This document shows, piece after piece, positions 22,751-37,059 of a stretch of DNA of 64,000 nt. A program made the position numbers and the translations under genes. The notes below the pieces were generated by a model. That model searched no databases. It was not told the origin of the DNA and worked only from the letters and a program-made list of their open reading frames with translations. Position 1 is the stretch's first letter. Each line of letters opens with the position of its first letter. The stretch is from Geosiphon pyriformis (lineage: Eukaryota; Glomeromycota; Glomeromycetes; Archaeosporales; Geosiphonaceae), in contig JAAOMT010000468.1 in the NCBI GenBank assembly GCA_016748015.1, forward strand, positions 598,998 through 662,997. Direction: 5' to 3'.

Positions 22751-23745
22751 TGTATCAAAATTAATCAGGTTACAGTTAATAGGAATGATAAATAGTAAGT
22801 GTTATTCTTGAGGATAGCAGATCAGCATTCTAAGATAAGCGCTAAGGAGTTTGAAAGTGGAAAAAATAAAAAATATAAGACTAATACTCGAAATCCGATA
22901 TTGAGTTGTGGTATTTATCAATTTCTTGAAGAAAATTTGCGTAAATTGAGTGAAATAACAATTTTGGCTGCTCTTTGAAAAGTGTTTACTCTAATATCTA
23001 AAATCAAATACATTTTGCAGCTTCTAATTCGTACAAATATATATAGGCTGCACGACTGCCACAAAAGTGGGGCTTGGCTAAGAAATTTTAAACTAAAAAA
23101 GTATGGCCACTTTGTTGAAAAATCTAAAGATTTAAAGCTATTTAAGTGATCACATCCTCTCATCTTATGATATTGGACGTATAGATTAGATCGACAAGGA
23201 AAAATAGAATAATTTTCAATCTTAGAAAACTAAAATATTATAACATTATACTCAATATAATTTATTCCAAAATAATACGCAGCCAACAAAAGATTTTTGT
23301 TTAAACAAATTGAATTTTAAATAAAATCAAAATTTATAAATTTATTAAATTCAGTGAATATATATGTAAAAAAGCAATAATTAAAAGGTTTCTTAATAGT
23401 AAAAGCAGTTAGATAAAATGTTGTAAAAACATTTTCATTAAGTAAAACAAATTCAAAACGCTTTTTAATTATTATTCAAACACCTTTTTTTGTTATTGCT
23501 TTTCTTGTAAGAGTGTTATTAAATTAATGATATAATTAATTAAGTTAATAATTATTTTTATTTTTATTGTTATTTGAAATATCTAATGGTAACTTTCAAA
23601 GCCCAAAAATCTTTTAATATTACAGTTTTTAAAAGTGATACTTTAAAGTTTCAAATTACTTCGTTTTAAATTGTAAAAGCATTTTTTTGGGCTTTAAACA
23701 TGTATTTAATAAAGTTTCGATGCCTAGATATGATTAGTGGCTTGA
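22751..23745. other. Intergenic, AT-rich; nothing assigned
   Basis: The 5' flank of the transporter gene contains only short frames with no recognisable protein and long AT stretches after 23200. Promoter elements are presumably within the first few hundred bases above 22750, but I cannot point to one. Confidence 0.5.
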
Positions 23746-23749
23746 ATAT

Positions 23750-24780
23750 ATGACAATAAACAATTGGGTTAATACTAAACTTTGTGGAAAAATCAATATG
23801 GAAATCGGCGGAGTATCTCAACCGAAATCTTTCAATTTAGAAACGTTTGACCTCAAAATAGATTATTATTATATAAAATGCCTTGAAAAAATCGTTAACT
23901 CTGACCATAATAGCAGGCAGAAAAGTGCAAAAAGCAAAGTAAAATTGTTTATTGGGATAAAGTGTCGTGACGGAGACTTACTAGGTCGCCGATCATTCAA
24001 AACTATTAGCTGACGAAACCGGTGTTGGCGCACAGATGACTTACTCGGTTTTCTGATGTTTAAAGGCTACTAGCTGATCCAACACTGGACCCAGTAGAGC
24101 ACAGGTGGCCCTACCAGGGTTGCTGGTGGGATGGGAAATTAGATAGTAAATTGGGTGTGTCAGTTGAAAATCCTACTCGAATTCTCAACCAGATCACAAA
24201 AAAGCAAAAGAATGGGAAGAAAAGCGTTCATGTAAGCAAATACACATCAATCAGCCAATTAACGGAATTATAGGAAATGCGATTGGGAATGTAAATGGTG
24301 ATTTCAATTCTAAAACTTCCGTCTGCATCAAAAAGATATTAAAAAAAAAAGGTATGAATATGTATTTTTTATTTAGAGGTTGAAAATCAACAGAATTGAT
24401 TTTCGTATGATATTAAATGAGAAATTAACAGAAAGATTTTTTTTATGTTCACATATAAGCATCTGTTACAGTCAGATTTATGGGGTACTTTTAATCAAGG
24501 GAAAAGCACTTATGAAGATCCAAGAGTAAAAGGCAACAATGGCACACTCGAAGATATCGAGATTGATAGCGATGAGGGAAGTTGCTCTCCATCCGAAGCA
24601 GTGACGGTTAGAAGAGAAAAAAACCATCTTGAGCAATGGTACAATGCTAATATATGAGGTCCAATCGTGGATCAATATTTTGCTAGTGTGGATGTGAGAG
24701 CAGTTAGAAATTCCTCACTGTTTACAGACGCCTCTAAAATGTTCAGAGAATTTCAAAGATTGAAGTATTATTTGCATATG
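23750..24780 (+). pseudogene. Unrecognised protein remnant with internal stop
   Basis: A frame at 23750-24013 (containing SFNLETFDLKIDYYYIKCL) and another at 24445-24657 (EDIEIDSDEGSCSPSEAVTV) have protein-like composition. After the TGA at 24655-24657 the same frame stays open for about 45 codons (GPIVDQYFASVDVRAV and onward). The stop therefore looks like a nonsense mutation in a once longer gene. The acidic-serine patch followed by a charged helix is unremarkable, and I do not recognise the family. Whether the two frames belong together is unknown. Confidence 0.35.
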
Positions 24781-25845
24781 ATTTCTTTCATAAATCTTTA
24801 CTGTTTTACATTTCGTTTGCTATCATTGTTTTATTTTTTCTCATGTCTTCTTATGTGAAATAAAATAAAATAATTTTATATCAACCGTCAGAAGGTATAC
24901 AATATTCTATGTGAGAGAAATATATATAGCAAAGACAAATGTTTGCTTTTTCATAAACAGGGGATTTTCTAGCTCTGGAGGTCATGCTTCCGAGCTAGTG
25001 AACTGAGGATGAATTGTGGATGAATCTCGCACAGTGTGGGACGGGTGGTTTGATGGGCGTCAGCCATTCTGGTCAGTCCGAGTATGTATGTGTGTGTTTT
25101 CGTTTGAAGCCATGATCTTGATCTTTTTTTTTGATTTCTTACTTTTCCCATCCTTGTTTTTTTATATCATATTCAGTGAAGTCGTGACGTAATTTGTGCT
25201 CAAAACTTAAGGAACATCTTGTTCATGAACCCTTCTGGTGAAAAAGGTATAAATTCAATTTAGCAGCAATTAGGGTTAATGAATAACCCCTTAGTTTATC
25301 CAGGTATAAGACGAGCTATAGTCTCCTAGTCCGGTTTGGGTGTTGATTGGCTGCATTCGTAGAAAAGATTATGGTAACGACTAGATGATATGGGATTAAT
25401 TGCACAATAGTTCAAGGTGTGAATTACCCTTTTCAATTGTGTAATATTTAATTTAACCCAGAAACAATTTCAATGATAAATCCTGGAATTATGAATACTA
25501 AGCCTTTAAAAGTAGCGTAAAGTCACAACATTATGGCTTAGTGGTAATCAAATTGTTTATTTTAGCATTCATAATGCGTTTTGTAAGTGATATGACATGT
25601 ATTCATTTTGATTAATTTCAAGATTAAAGGGAGCTTTAGACAGATAGTATCGAGTTATTTCACTATCCTATTTAATAATATTATAATAGGAAAAATTAAT
25701 TATCTACAGGTATGGATATTAGATGAGTAAAATAATGCATCCAAAGCAATCCTCTGCCAATATAAAATATTAAACTAATTTCTCAATCCATGAGGACCAA
25801 TGTAAATTTTCAAATAAAAAACTTTACACTTTTTTTTCCTTAAAA
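24781..25845. other. Intergenic, possible repeat at 24960-25160
   Basis: No gene is seen. The segment 24960-25160 is less AT-rich than its surroundings and contains a block (cacagtgtgggacgggtggt) that looks like a short interspersed repeat. I cannot confirm this from one copy. Confidence 0.4.
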
Positions 25846-25847
25846 AT

Positions 25848-27392
25848 TTAACGCGGTGCTCCACCGTAGCCACCAGATCCAAACATTCCGGTATTTGATA
25901 TTCCAAATTTATCCAAAGAGGTACCGTTATTAATGTGATTCGCGTTTCTTGATCCATCATTATGATTTCCTCCGGTGTACTGTGGGAATATTGGAGGGAA
26001 CGAGTTTTGAGCTGCGGACGTAAAAGGAGGATGAGTCGCAAGCCCAACATTACCAGCACCACCGTTGTTTGAGTTACCGTTAGGTTGGGGAGCTGGAAGA
26101 TATCCATAATTGCCATATTGTGCAAAAGACTGCTGCGGAGGGAAGGTAGCACCTAGTGGTGGTTGGGCAGCGAATGCTGCTGCTTGCATGTGATATGGTT
26201 GTTGATTCATACTCATCCCGCTATTATAACCACCTAGGGCTGTGCATCCGGTTTTCAAAAATGAATAATACGAGACTGGATTAAAAAATTTAACAAAAAA
26301 ATGAGAGCTATTCGTTGAGAATTATTAATTTACTTAATAGACCCAATGCATCAAACCAAGGATAATGATCAATTAATGTATTAGTACTCCGTTCAGCCTA
26401 CCAGAATTAGCATAACTCCCATTAACTGGCCCAAAATTAGGGATTGGATAACCATTTCCGATACCAAAAGTGCTTTTTTAGAAAATTATAGTGACAAGTT
26501 AATTTTCTCTTTTGCATTTGAAGTCAAGAATCACGAAAATTGTTATTCCAATCAATACCTAGCTACCAAAGGGCGTCGAGGAGCGTTTGGATCTCCTTTA
26601 ACAGATCTTCCATTGGGTCCGGATACATGAGCAGCTTGAAGTCCTTTATCACCCCGGATCAAATCGAATTCAACCTTGATATTTGGCAAGCAATTTTGTT
26701 ACTTTATGTATAGTATGTTTGAAAATCTGATCGAGATACATACTATTTCACCCTATATATGGTAAGCGTGAGGTTGATCGCAATATAAATCGAGCCGATA
26801 AGTGGAAACCGCAAGTAGGTGGATATGAAAAAAAGAGAGATCAGAAATTGCTAAATCCTTTAGAATTATGGCACTTTGTTGTACTGAAGAAGATTGATTG
26901 TACTACCTCGGCAAGACTTTTAAAACCACCATCGTTATGGATGGCAGTATGATGGACAAAAACTTATTAAATAAAGCACCAACACAGATTCAAGGAGAAG
27001 GGCGAAATACGAACGGAAAACGTGTCGCACAGACAATAAATATATAGAAAAAGAAAAAATGTTACATAACAACAAATTGAAATTGAAATTGAGAATGTGG
27101 ATGCACAGCATAGAATTGGAAGATGAAAATTAAATGCACGTTTCACAATATTTGGATTGTCTATTTTGGTTGGTGTGGGCAAAAAGCTTGCTTTCCAATT
27201 TTCACAATCCAAATCTATGACCCGTGTAGACGTAGTGAAAATAAAGACCAAAAGTTCGTTTGGAAAAAGATCTTACCTTCCGCTTTATTGTTAATATCAT
27301 TAGGGTCTTCGTCTTGAATAATGAAACCATAACCCTTTTGACTATTAAAGAATTTGACGCGTCCTGTTTTACGACTTGGTGCAGAACTCATA
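25848..27392 (-). CDS. Cold-shock-domain RNA-binding protein
   Basis: The start is ATG at 27392. Exon 1 encodes GRVKFFNSQKGYGFIIQDED, holding the RNP1 motif (KGYGFI) of the cold-shock OB fold. A second exon (about 26948-26905) gives VFVHHTAIHNDGGFKSL, the RNP2 (VFVHH) half. A third (about 26740-26580) gives VEFDLIRGDKGLQAAHVSGP and NGRSVKGDPNAPRRP, closing the domain. The remaining exons, ending at 25848, encode a Gln/Asn/Gly/Pro-rich disordered tail (for example QPNGNSNNGGAGNV). Such proteins bind single-stranded RNA or DNA and tune mRNA stability or translation. The low-complexity tail suggests RNA-granule behaviour, which is inference. The spliced protein is a little over 200 residues. Confidence 0.92.
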
Positions 27393-28848
27393 ATTGATAG
27401 ATTGTGTAGAGTGGGTTTTTGTTTTTTGCAATTGAAGATCTTTCTGCTCACAGGTAGATTTTGAAGAAACTCTCGTCTGCCAAAGAAAATAGATAGTAAG
27501 TAATTAGAAGTTTTAAATCGTCTCTTCAGTTAATGCACAGAAGTCACTATGTGGAAAGTGATCTAGAGATCGAAAGAAAGTTCAAACTCTTGATAAGCCG
27601 AAGTTCTTCAAAGAAAAACGCACCTTTCGGTTGGAGCAAAGGCAAAGTGAGCGCCAAAAGTCGTAGAAAAGAGAAGCGAGAAACTTTTTTTTTACGAAAA
27701 TTCAACACCAAAAGGCGAAATTTGAAAAACTCAATAAAGATTACAACTCTTTTAGACTATTAAGTGTAGAGACGTCAACTGCGTCATAAAATATGATATA
27801 CCGAGAAGCCTTGAAAAGTTTGATTCGAGGTGAAGGGAAAGGAGGGGCCAAACGGAAAAGTCAAAAAGAAGAGATACAACACTATGTTAATACTTTTGGA
27901 AGCAAAGAAATAGCAGCTTATTAATCAGCACAATTTAGTTGTTTGATATCAGTGGCCAGTTGATTTATCATTGTTGGAGAGGGTATTACGTTTGTTTTAC
28001 GAGGAAGGCAAAGTGATTATGGTGGTAATGGCAGACATGATGGCTTGAGTGATTGGAAAATTAGGCTAGGTCCAAGAAAAAATGAGCCTCGACGTGGGAA
28101 ATCTTAGGTTTCATATCTTCATTTTCTCATGAGGCTTTGCTAGTCTATGGTTTAGCTAAGAGACTCGGAAGTCACTCGGAATAATAGATCCTAGATAGCC
28201 GCTGTCATTATTTCATTGTTATTTGGGTTTTTCAAAAAACTGAATCAAAAAGGCTTTCCTTCTCACTTTTGGCTAAAAGAGAAACAATGTTATAAACACA
28301 TGCCATTTTTCAAGTATTATACCAAAGAATACAATGACATCATTAAAATGACTTTAAGACTCCCTTTTTATCATCGCGAAAAGTTAAAGATTAAATTCTT
28401 GACGAAATTTTTTACGTTTGTTCCAAAGTGTTTTTGACAATGAGAAAGTTGAAATTTTTTTTTTTGGATTGTTTGGGATCCTCGTCTTTTACAAAAAAGG
28501 GAAATCTTAATAAAAAATTGAATATCAATCGCTTTTCATCCAAAGCGATCACTCAGATCGTATAAGGTTTAGTTATTATACCTACATGGCCTATTTAAGG
28601 CCTAATTGAGTAAAAGTATTTTTAGGAGTGATACCTAGATGTTCAGAAAGAAAATATTTTTGGCTAACAATGTGCTAATCTGGAAATGATAAATTTTATG
28701 TGTGTGTGTGTGTCAGGAATAGCATATTCACATGATTTTACAGAGCCATCATTGGTGCATCAAATTTTCCAAATCTTTTGGAAATGGAAAATATTTTGTT
28801 ATAGCCAACTAGCATCATTTCAATTTAGAAAATCCAAAGCTCTCCACC
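27393..28848. other. Divergent intergenic region, no gene assigned
   Basis: This is the spacer between the cold-shock gene (minus) and the AlkB gene (plus), so it should hold both promoters. Short frames (27533-27763, 28216-28437) are Lys/Phe-rich and unrecognised. A (tg)n run occurs at about 28698-28713. Confidence 0.5.
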
Positions 28849-30089
28849 ATGTCTGTTACTTCCTCAGTAACGTTCACTTTGTCCAGAAAACATCCGAAAC
28901 TTCGAAAACTTGAAATTAAAAAATTACAAGCATACAAAGTAATAGAAAAAATAGAAAATTTGACTTTAAATCAACTCTTCTCATTTGTACCAACCCAATA
29001 TCTTTGCTTGATAAATGTATGTTTTGGTGGTGTAGCGGGTGTCACAAGTGAACAATTAAATTGCATTTTTAATCAACTTGATGGATTTAATCGGATTGAG
29101 CTGATACCCGGAAAGGCAAGTATTTTTCATTGTTCAATGCTTCTTTAATCAAAAAGAAACTTATCCCACTTCTCTTTTCAGCCATATTCATTTGCCCTGT
29201 TTGATTCAGTTTCGACTGCCAAAATTGCATATGATACTCTATATGAACAGCCGTGCGAGAATCTCAATGGAAAAATAATCTACCTCGAGTTTGTAAATTC
29301 ATCTTGGATTAAGTTTACTCCGCAAGACATCACAGTTCCCGGATTATTAATCTTAAAGGAATTCATTCCAATAGAATTGGAAAGAGATATAATCCAAGAA
29401 TTACATTCAAGAAACGCTTGGACAATAATTCAAGAGCGAAAGGTGGTACGTATTCAGAAGTATTGAAGCTTGAAATTTTCTAATGATTTAACATGCTACT
29501 AATTTCTCAGCAACACTTCGGATATTTGTTTGAGTATCCAAACAAAGTTGGAGATGCTTGTTCCTTGTCTAGAAGGGCATTTCCAGAATATATGGACTTG
29601 CTTCTTACGAAACTTCACGAATTGCACCCTTTCATTCCGCAAATGGATCAAATGACTCTACAATTATATCCAATTGGTGCTGGTATACCGCCACATGTGG
29701 ACAATCACACTTCTTTTGGGGAATTTATTCTATCCTTTAGCTTACAAAGTCCTGTAATAATGGAATTAAAGAATTTAGAAACAGGAAAAGCTTTTCATCT
29801 CGATTTACCCCCAAGATCTTTATTAATTTTTGGTGGTGAAGCACGTTATGCTTGGACTCACGGGATCCGGTATGAATAAATTATAAAAACTTCCTTTAAA
29901 TATCATTCAATTTCTCAAATCAAATTTGGTCCCTATATTTAAACTTTTTGTCGTTTCAGCTCAAGGAGAACCGATTCACTTGACAATGGAGAAGTCAGGA
30001 AACGAGGCGAAAGAATATCTCTAACATTAAGGACGGTGAGCCCTACTGGTGTTTGTAAGTGTAAATGGCCTGAATTTTGTAATCTATGA
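28849..30089 (+). CDS. ALKBH8-like RRM + AlkB 2-oxoglutarate/Fe(II) oxygenase
   Basis: The start ATG 28849 has a favourable context (caccATG). The N-terminal 90 or so residues form an RRM-like fold (CLINVCFGGVAGV, later PYSFALFDS). Then comes GLLILKEFIPIELERDIIQE and the AlkB jelly roll. Iron ligands are visible as His and Asp in PPHVDNH and the distal His in WTHGI. The 2-oxoglutarate-binding arginines are in RGERISLTLR. In animals ALKBH8 hydroxylates mcm5U at the tRNA wobble base. This protein ends soon after the oxygenase (CNL, TGA at 30087), so the methyltransferase domain of animal ALKBH8 is absent; a separate Trm9 would be needed. Exons: 28849-29116, about 29182-29450, about 29512-29869, about 29960-30089. 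The first intron appears to be GC-AG. Confidence 0.9.
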
Positions 30090-30705
30090 AAATACATTAT
30101 GGATTATTTCTCAAGAGAAAACAAAATTAACAATAGATATTATAGCCTGATTTGCAATTCGAGCTTTAGACATATATGATAGGTTATGTATTAATCACCC
30201 CTGAGCTTTATATAATTGGACAGAAGTTCTTTTAATAAGTAGTCAAATGTCGGCGTCGACATTTTCATTTCGCGGCTCAACTCTAGCGATATTGAGGGGA
30301 TTGCCTTAATGGGAAATTTTAAGATATTAATTGAAACCTAGACGGGTATTAATTCATCCACCCACTAAATGATGGGGGATTGTATTATTTAGTTAATGAC
30401 CAAGTGCTCGGTCATTAGACGGGCATAGGATAGGAAAAATAATTTCAAAGAGTCTAGTGTTTGGCCAGCTCATGTGATCGTTCTATCGTGACAAATTCAA
30501 GGTGGTTTATGGATCAGGCTATTGGATTCCCACATGATGTAGGTCTTATCCTTATTGAAAAATCTCATTTCAACTAAGCTTTTAATATATAATCAGCAAA
30601 TTGTAGATGCGTGATTTAATGATTATTGATTATTCATTTCAAATTACGTATAAGTATTTTATTCCTGATTAAAGTGATCGTTGGGAGTCGAGTTTTTCAC
30701 TTTTA
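30090..30705. other. Convergent spacer; no gene seen
   Basis: The 3' flanks of the AlkB gene (plus) and the glycyl-tRNA synthetase gene (minus) meet here. No protein-like frame or repeat is evident. Confidence 0.5.
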
Positions 30706-30707
30706 AT

Positions 30708-33640
30708 TCAATCAATTTCTTGTTGAGTGAACTCGGGATAGGTGGCAATGACACTTTTCCAAGTGGTATTGTCTTCAACGAGGTCTTTGAGAACTTGGAG
30801 TATAGTGTCCACCTATTTAAAGAGAATAAAGGATAAATGAAAAGCTTAGTATGGAGTTCTAATATATAGCCAAAATCCCATAAAGAATACCTGTTCCCGG
30901 ATTTGTTTGGTAGAGTCCCGTTCTCGCAATGTTACTGTTCCATCGTTTACTGATTGGAAATCAATCGTGACTGCGAAGGGCGTGCCAAGTTCGTCATTGC
31001 GTGAATATCGGCGCCCAATAGAATTTGAGGAATCATCAACTTTGATAGGGATGCTCAATTTACGAAGGCGAGTGCCTGTTTAAAAAAAAACCAACCATTT
31101 CAACTTTGAAACAATTCATGAATGTCCAAACAAAAAATCAAATCACTTACTTATGTCCTGAATAAGATTTGTAAAGGAGGGATGATGACTTAGCGGCACT
31201 AGTAAACATTTAAATGGAGCAATACGAGCAGGAAACGATAACACCTGTAATTTTCAATTGTACAAGTTAATGATTGCTGCCAATTTTATTCATGGGGACA
31301 GAAAATAATATTATTATTATTCATACCGCCCGTTGTTCGCTTCCTTCACGAGTCCAGTATACGTGTTCAATAAGAGAATACAAAATGCGTCCAATACCAA
31401 ATGATGGCTCTATCACGTTTGGGACATATTCGCGCACTAGAATCAAATATATTGTCAAAGATCAACTTTTAATGTGCATTCCAAATAGAAATCCCTAATT
31501 AAAAAAGGATTATATTACCATGTTCAGTAAAGGTTTGCCTTTTTACAGTCAAAAATTTTGAAGTAATTTCGTAATTTTGATCCTCTGCAACTGAAATAGT
31601 GGTTATGCTATAGTTGGAATTGAAAGCAAGTGAATAATTGTTCCTCGTATTACAAAATCAAGTTGATAAGTTTTACCCATTGCCGTCTTCCAAAGCTTTT
31701 TTTAAACTTTCTAGTTGGTCCTCGTTTAAATTGGTCAGATACTCCTCCACAATTTTTGCATTTTGTCTTAGTGTTGGACCAAAAACTTTTTGATGAATTT
31801 CCAGGACAGTTTTTTCATATACAATTGGCTCTGGCAAAATTTCGCGGACCACCAATTTCTCTTTAGTTCGATTCGAATGTACTGTTAGATCATAAGCAGA
31901 GCGATCCGCGCAACCTACACACTCGATCCATCCCTAATTTTAAAATAAAGAACATGTGAGTTAAGTATGTCGAGTGAATTGTATCCATGCTAATTGAGTC
32001 AGAAGCTTATAAGATCACAAACATAGCTACTTTGAATCTCTGCATCCCAACAATCGCATGCATAATGAGCCATTTCATTGGGCATGTGCTGGCGAAACCG
32101 AAGCTTCGATGGTTGAATGCCCAATTTTATTAAGAAAAGATGAATTCGGGCAAGAAAGTAGCCGAGTGTCTGGTTGTCCACAATTTTCTGAGTTGATATT
32201 TGAAAAGGCAAATGAGACAAAGACCATATTAAAGATTGATTGAATTGCGGAACATTTGAATGCTTACTTGATGTACTGCTTCTCCAATTGATAATTCAAT
32301 GGGTTCGGTTTTTCCTTGGGATTGAATGGATTGAGGTAACAAACGGAGTTTTACGTCACTTATCTCATTGAAACGAGAATGATCCTTCTTTAAAGGGTCA
32401 ACGAAATGCTCGATTTCAGCCATCACAAATTCTCTTGAAAATCGTCAAGATCACATTAATTTAATTTTACGAAAGTTTAAAAAATAACCAAAGAATTACC
32501 TGACTCTAAGAAGACCCGATCTAGGACTTATTTCATTTCTAAAGGAACGACCAATAGAAGCAGAAGCAAATGGCATTTTATCATTATTAAACTCCAAAAG
32601 TTTTTTGAAGTTAAGAAATTGTCCTTGTGCTGTTTCAGGCCGTAAATATCTATTAGTCATTTAAAACTTTATATTCAGTATTTTAATAGACAAGAATAAG
32701 AAGTTGATGAAAGAAGATTTACCCTTTCAAAGCACCGGTTGGGCCAATACTACTTTCAAACATTAAATTAAATTCGGCTGGAACAGTAAGATCACCACCA
32801 GTCTCGGGATTCTTGATTTTGTGTTTAACCATAATTTCACCAAGTTCAGCACCAGTATAATTATCAATCTATAAAATTTAATTCAAACAATTGTCAAATA
32901 TTAGGCTATTGAATGAGTGTAACGATGATAGAGTAGATTTGTGAAACAATAATCTTTGCCTTTGCTAAAATCTCTTCATACTCGGCTTTTGTGGAATTAT
33001 CTAGCTTTATGACTTGTACTTTTCCTGCTTTCTTTTTCTTTTTTTTATCTTGTTCAACTTTGGGGGCCTCACTTGTAGGTAGTTCCTTTTCAGATGGACT
33101 AGCTTGTTTATCACCTTCCAATCTTGATTCGAGAACTGTTTCAATCAAGTGGTCAGCACGAAATATCTCACCACTTTTGGGGTCTTTAACCATCCAGTCA
33201 GCAAATTTATCCACATGACCAGACGTTTTCAAGACCTCGGCTGGTGTCATTATGGTGCAATCAACTTCCAGCATGTCTTCCTCGAGCACAAAATGACGAC
33301 GCCATGTTTCAATTATGCTGGCCTGAAGAGCGCAACCAGGTGGCCCATAGTCATAAAGGCCAGCGACACCTTTATACAAGACCAGTTTTAATACGTTAAC
33401 CAACGAAAAAGGGTAAGTTTCTATTCACTTGTTCAAAGAAAGAACTTCACCGCCATATGCCTGAAAAGCTGGAGCGTAGAAAAACCTCTTTTTCAAGACT
33501 TCTTCAAGAGAAGCACGGTTGAAAGTGTTCATTGTGTTGGTAGTGAAGGGGCGTTTGTGAGCATACAGGTAACCCAAAAAATTAGGATATCGGGAATTAA
33601 AAGAGATTATCGGGAAAGTAAAACGACTTAAAATGTGCAT
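30708..33640 (-). CDS. GRS1: Glycyl-tRNA synthetase, probably dual-targeted
   Basis: This class II synthetase charges tRNA-Gly. The N-terminal exon has [15 protein letters not shown], followed by [16 protein letters not shown] (motif 1 region). Next come [20 protein letters not shown] and a Lys-rich insert ([10 protein letters not shown]). [14 protein letters not shown] and [17 protein letters not shown] are motif 2. Further on are [33 protein letters not shown] and [14 protein letters not shown] (motif 3). The anticodon-binding domain ends in [10 protein letters not shown] with TGA at 30708. ATG at 33640 gives an Arg/Ser/Phe-rich, acid-free leader ([18 protein letters not shown]) like a mitochondrial presequence. 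A second in-frame ATG (MNTFNRASL) would give the cytosolic form. The gene has about nine exons. Confidence 0.96.
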
Positions 33641-33643
33641 CAC

Positions 33644-34330
33644 TTTGGGGATGATTATCGAGATTAGTCGGGATCGACGTTTTTTGATTAAAATTCACGT
33701 TACAAATTATATTACCTTAAATTTTTTTTGTAAAATAAGTTACAAGAGAGGGTTTTTAAGCATGCAGTAATACGATTCTTTTGTTTATGCAAACGAAAGA
33801 AAAAAGGATTATAGAGTTTTGTGCATGGTTTGTAATGTTTGAACATGTTTCTTTCGCCTTGATTTGGTGTTTGTTGTTTTAATATTTCTAAATTCAGAAT
33901 GGGATGTTGAATTTCTGAGTTTTGTCAAATAATTATTAGACAATTAGTTGGCTAATTATTTATTTTTATTTTTATTTTTTTATTTTTTCATTTTTTCATT
34001 GTTTTGGATAATAATAATTTATTTACATAAAAAATTTCAATAAATAAAATTTATTAATAAACATTGAAGCATTTATAAATATTGTATATCAAAAAATTAA
34101 TTTTGTAAATTTTATATTTAATTTTAAAAATAAGATTAGGTATTTGTGGGATCACACTTTGTTAAATAATAATAATCATTAAAAATACTTGGATATTTTA
34201 GTGAATAGAGTATTATGGCGTGAAAAGTATCCCATTTTCTCACTTGAACAAAATGGCATTTTTTCAAGAGACGAACTTTATTAAACATCTAATCTAATAT
34301 TATTTTGAAAAGAACAATTTATATTTCCGA
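33644..34330. other. AT-rich spacer
   Basis: This is the promoter side of the synthetase gene and the 3' flank of the mannosidase gene. It holds A/T runs and no recognisable gene or repeat. Confidence 0.5.
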
Positions 34331-34334
34331 GTAC

Positions 34335-36590
<2,256 letters not shown>

Positions 36591-37055
36591 GATGAAGAGT
36601 TTCGAAGGTTAGGGTAACGGAGGACGGAAAATGGGTTTGATACTTCATGATCGCCGACATTCTTCTAATATCCAATTGATGAACGAATTCATAGCCCAAG
36701 TAAAACTTTTGCAAGGCACTGTGTATTTAAATTATCGTGGATTCCTAATTGGAGCACATCACGAAGATTGTGAACATAATTTCTCCAAACTATTCACAAT
36801 AGTCATTATTATTCAAAGCTTCCCAAAGATAATCGGAAAGACATTTGTTGTACACAAATACAGGTTTTCTGTCATTTTTATATTTATATTTATATATATA
36901 TATTGAAATTGCAGCTTTTCTTTTCTCGGATTAGGCCGCTAAATTTTGCGGTTTATAAACGGAAAAAGCTTCTAAGGAGAGGGGTGAATTTCGATAATGT
37001 TTTGTGTTTCCTTTTTTTAAGTCTTTCCATAGAATAATTAAGGCCACATTTTAAA
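36591..37055. other. Spacer between mannosidase and eIF5A
   Basis: This is the 5' flank of the mannosidase gene. A 91-codon plus-strand frame at 36631 resembles nothing I know and ends in a tttata repeat (36879-36904), so I do not call it a gene. Confidence 0.5.
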
Positions 37056-37059
37056 GAGC

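Noticed and set aside
36631-36906. Plus-strand 91-codon gene divergent to the mannosidase
   Set aside because: No motif, no splice logic, and it ends in a simple tttata repeat.
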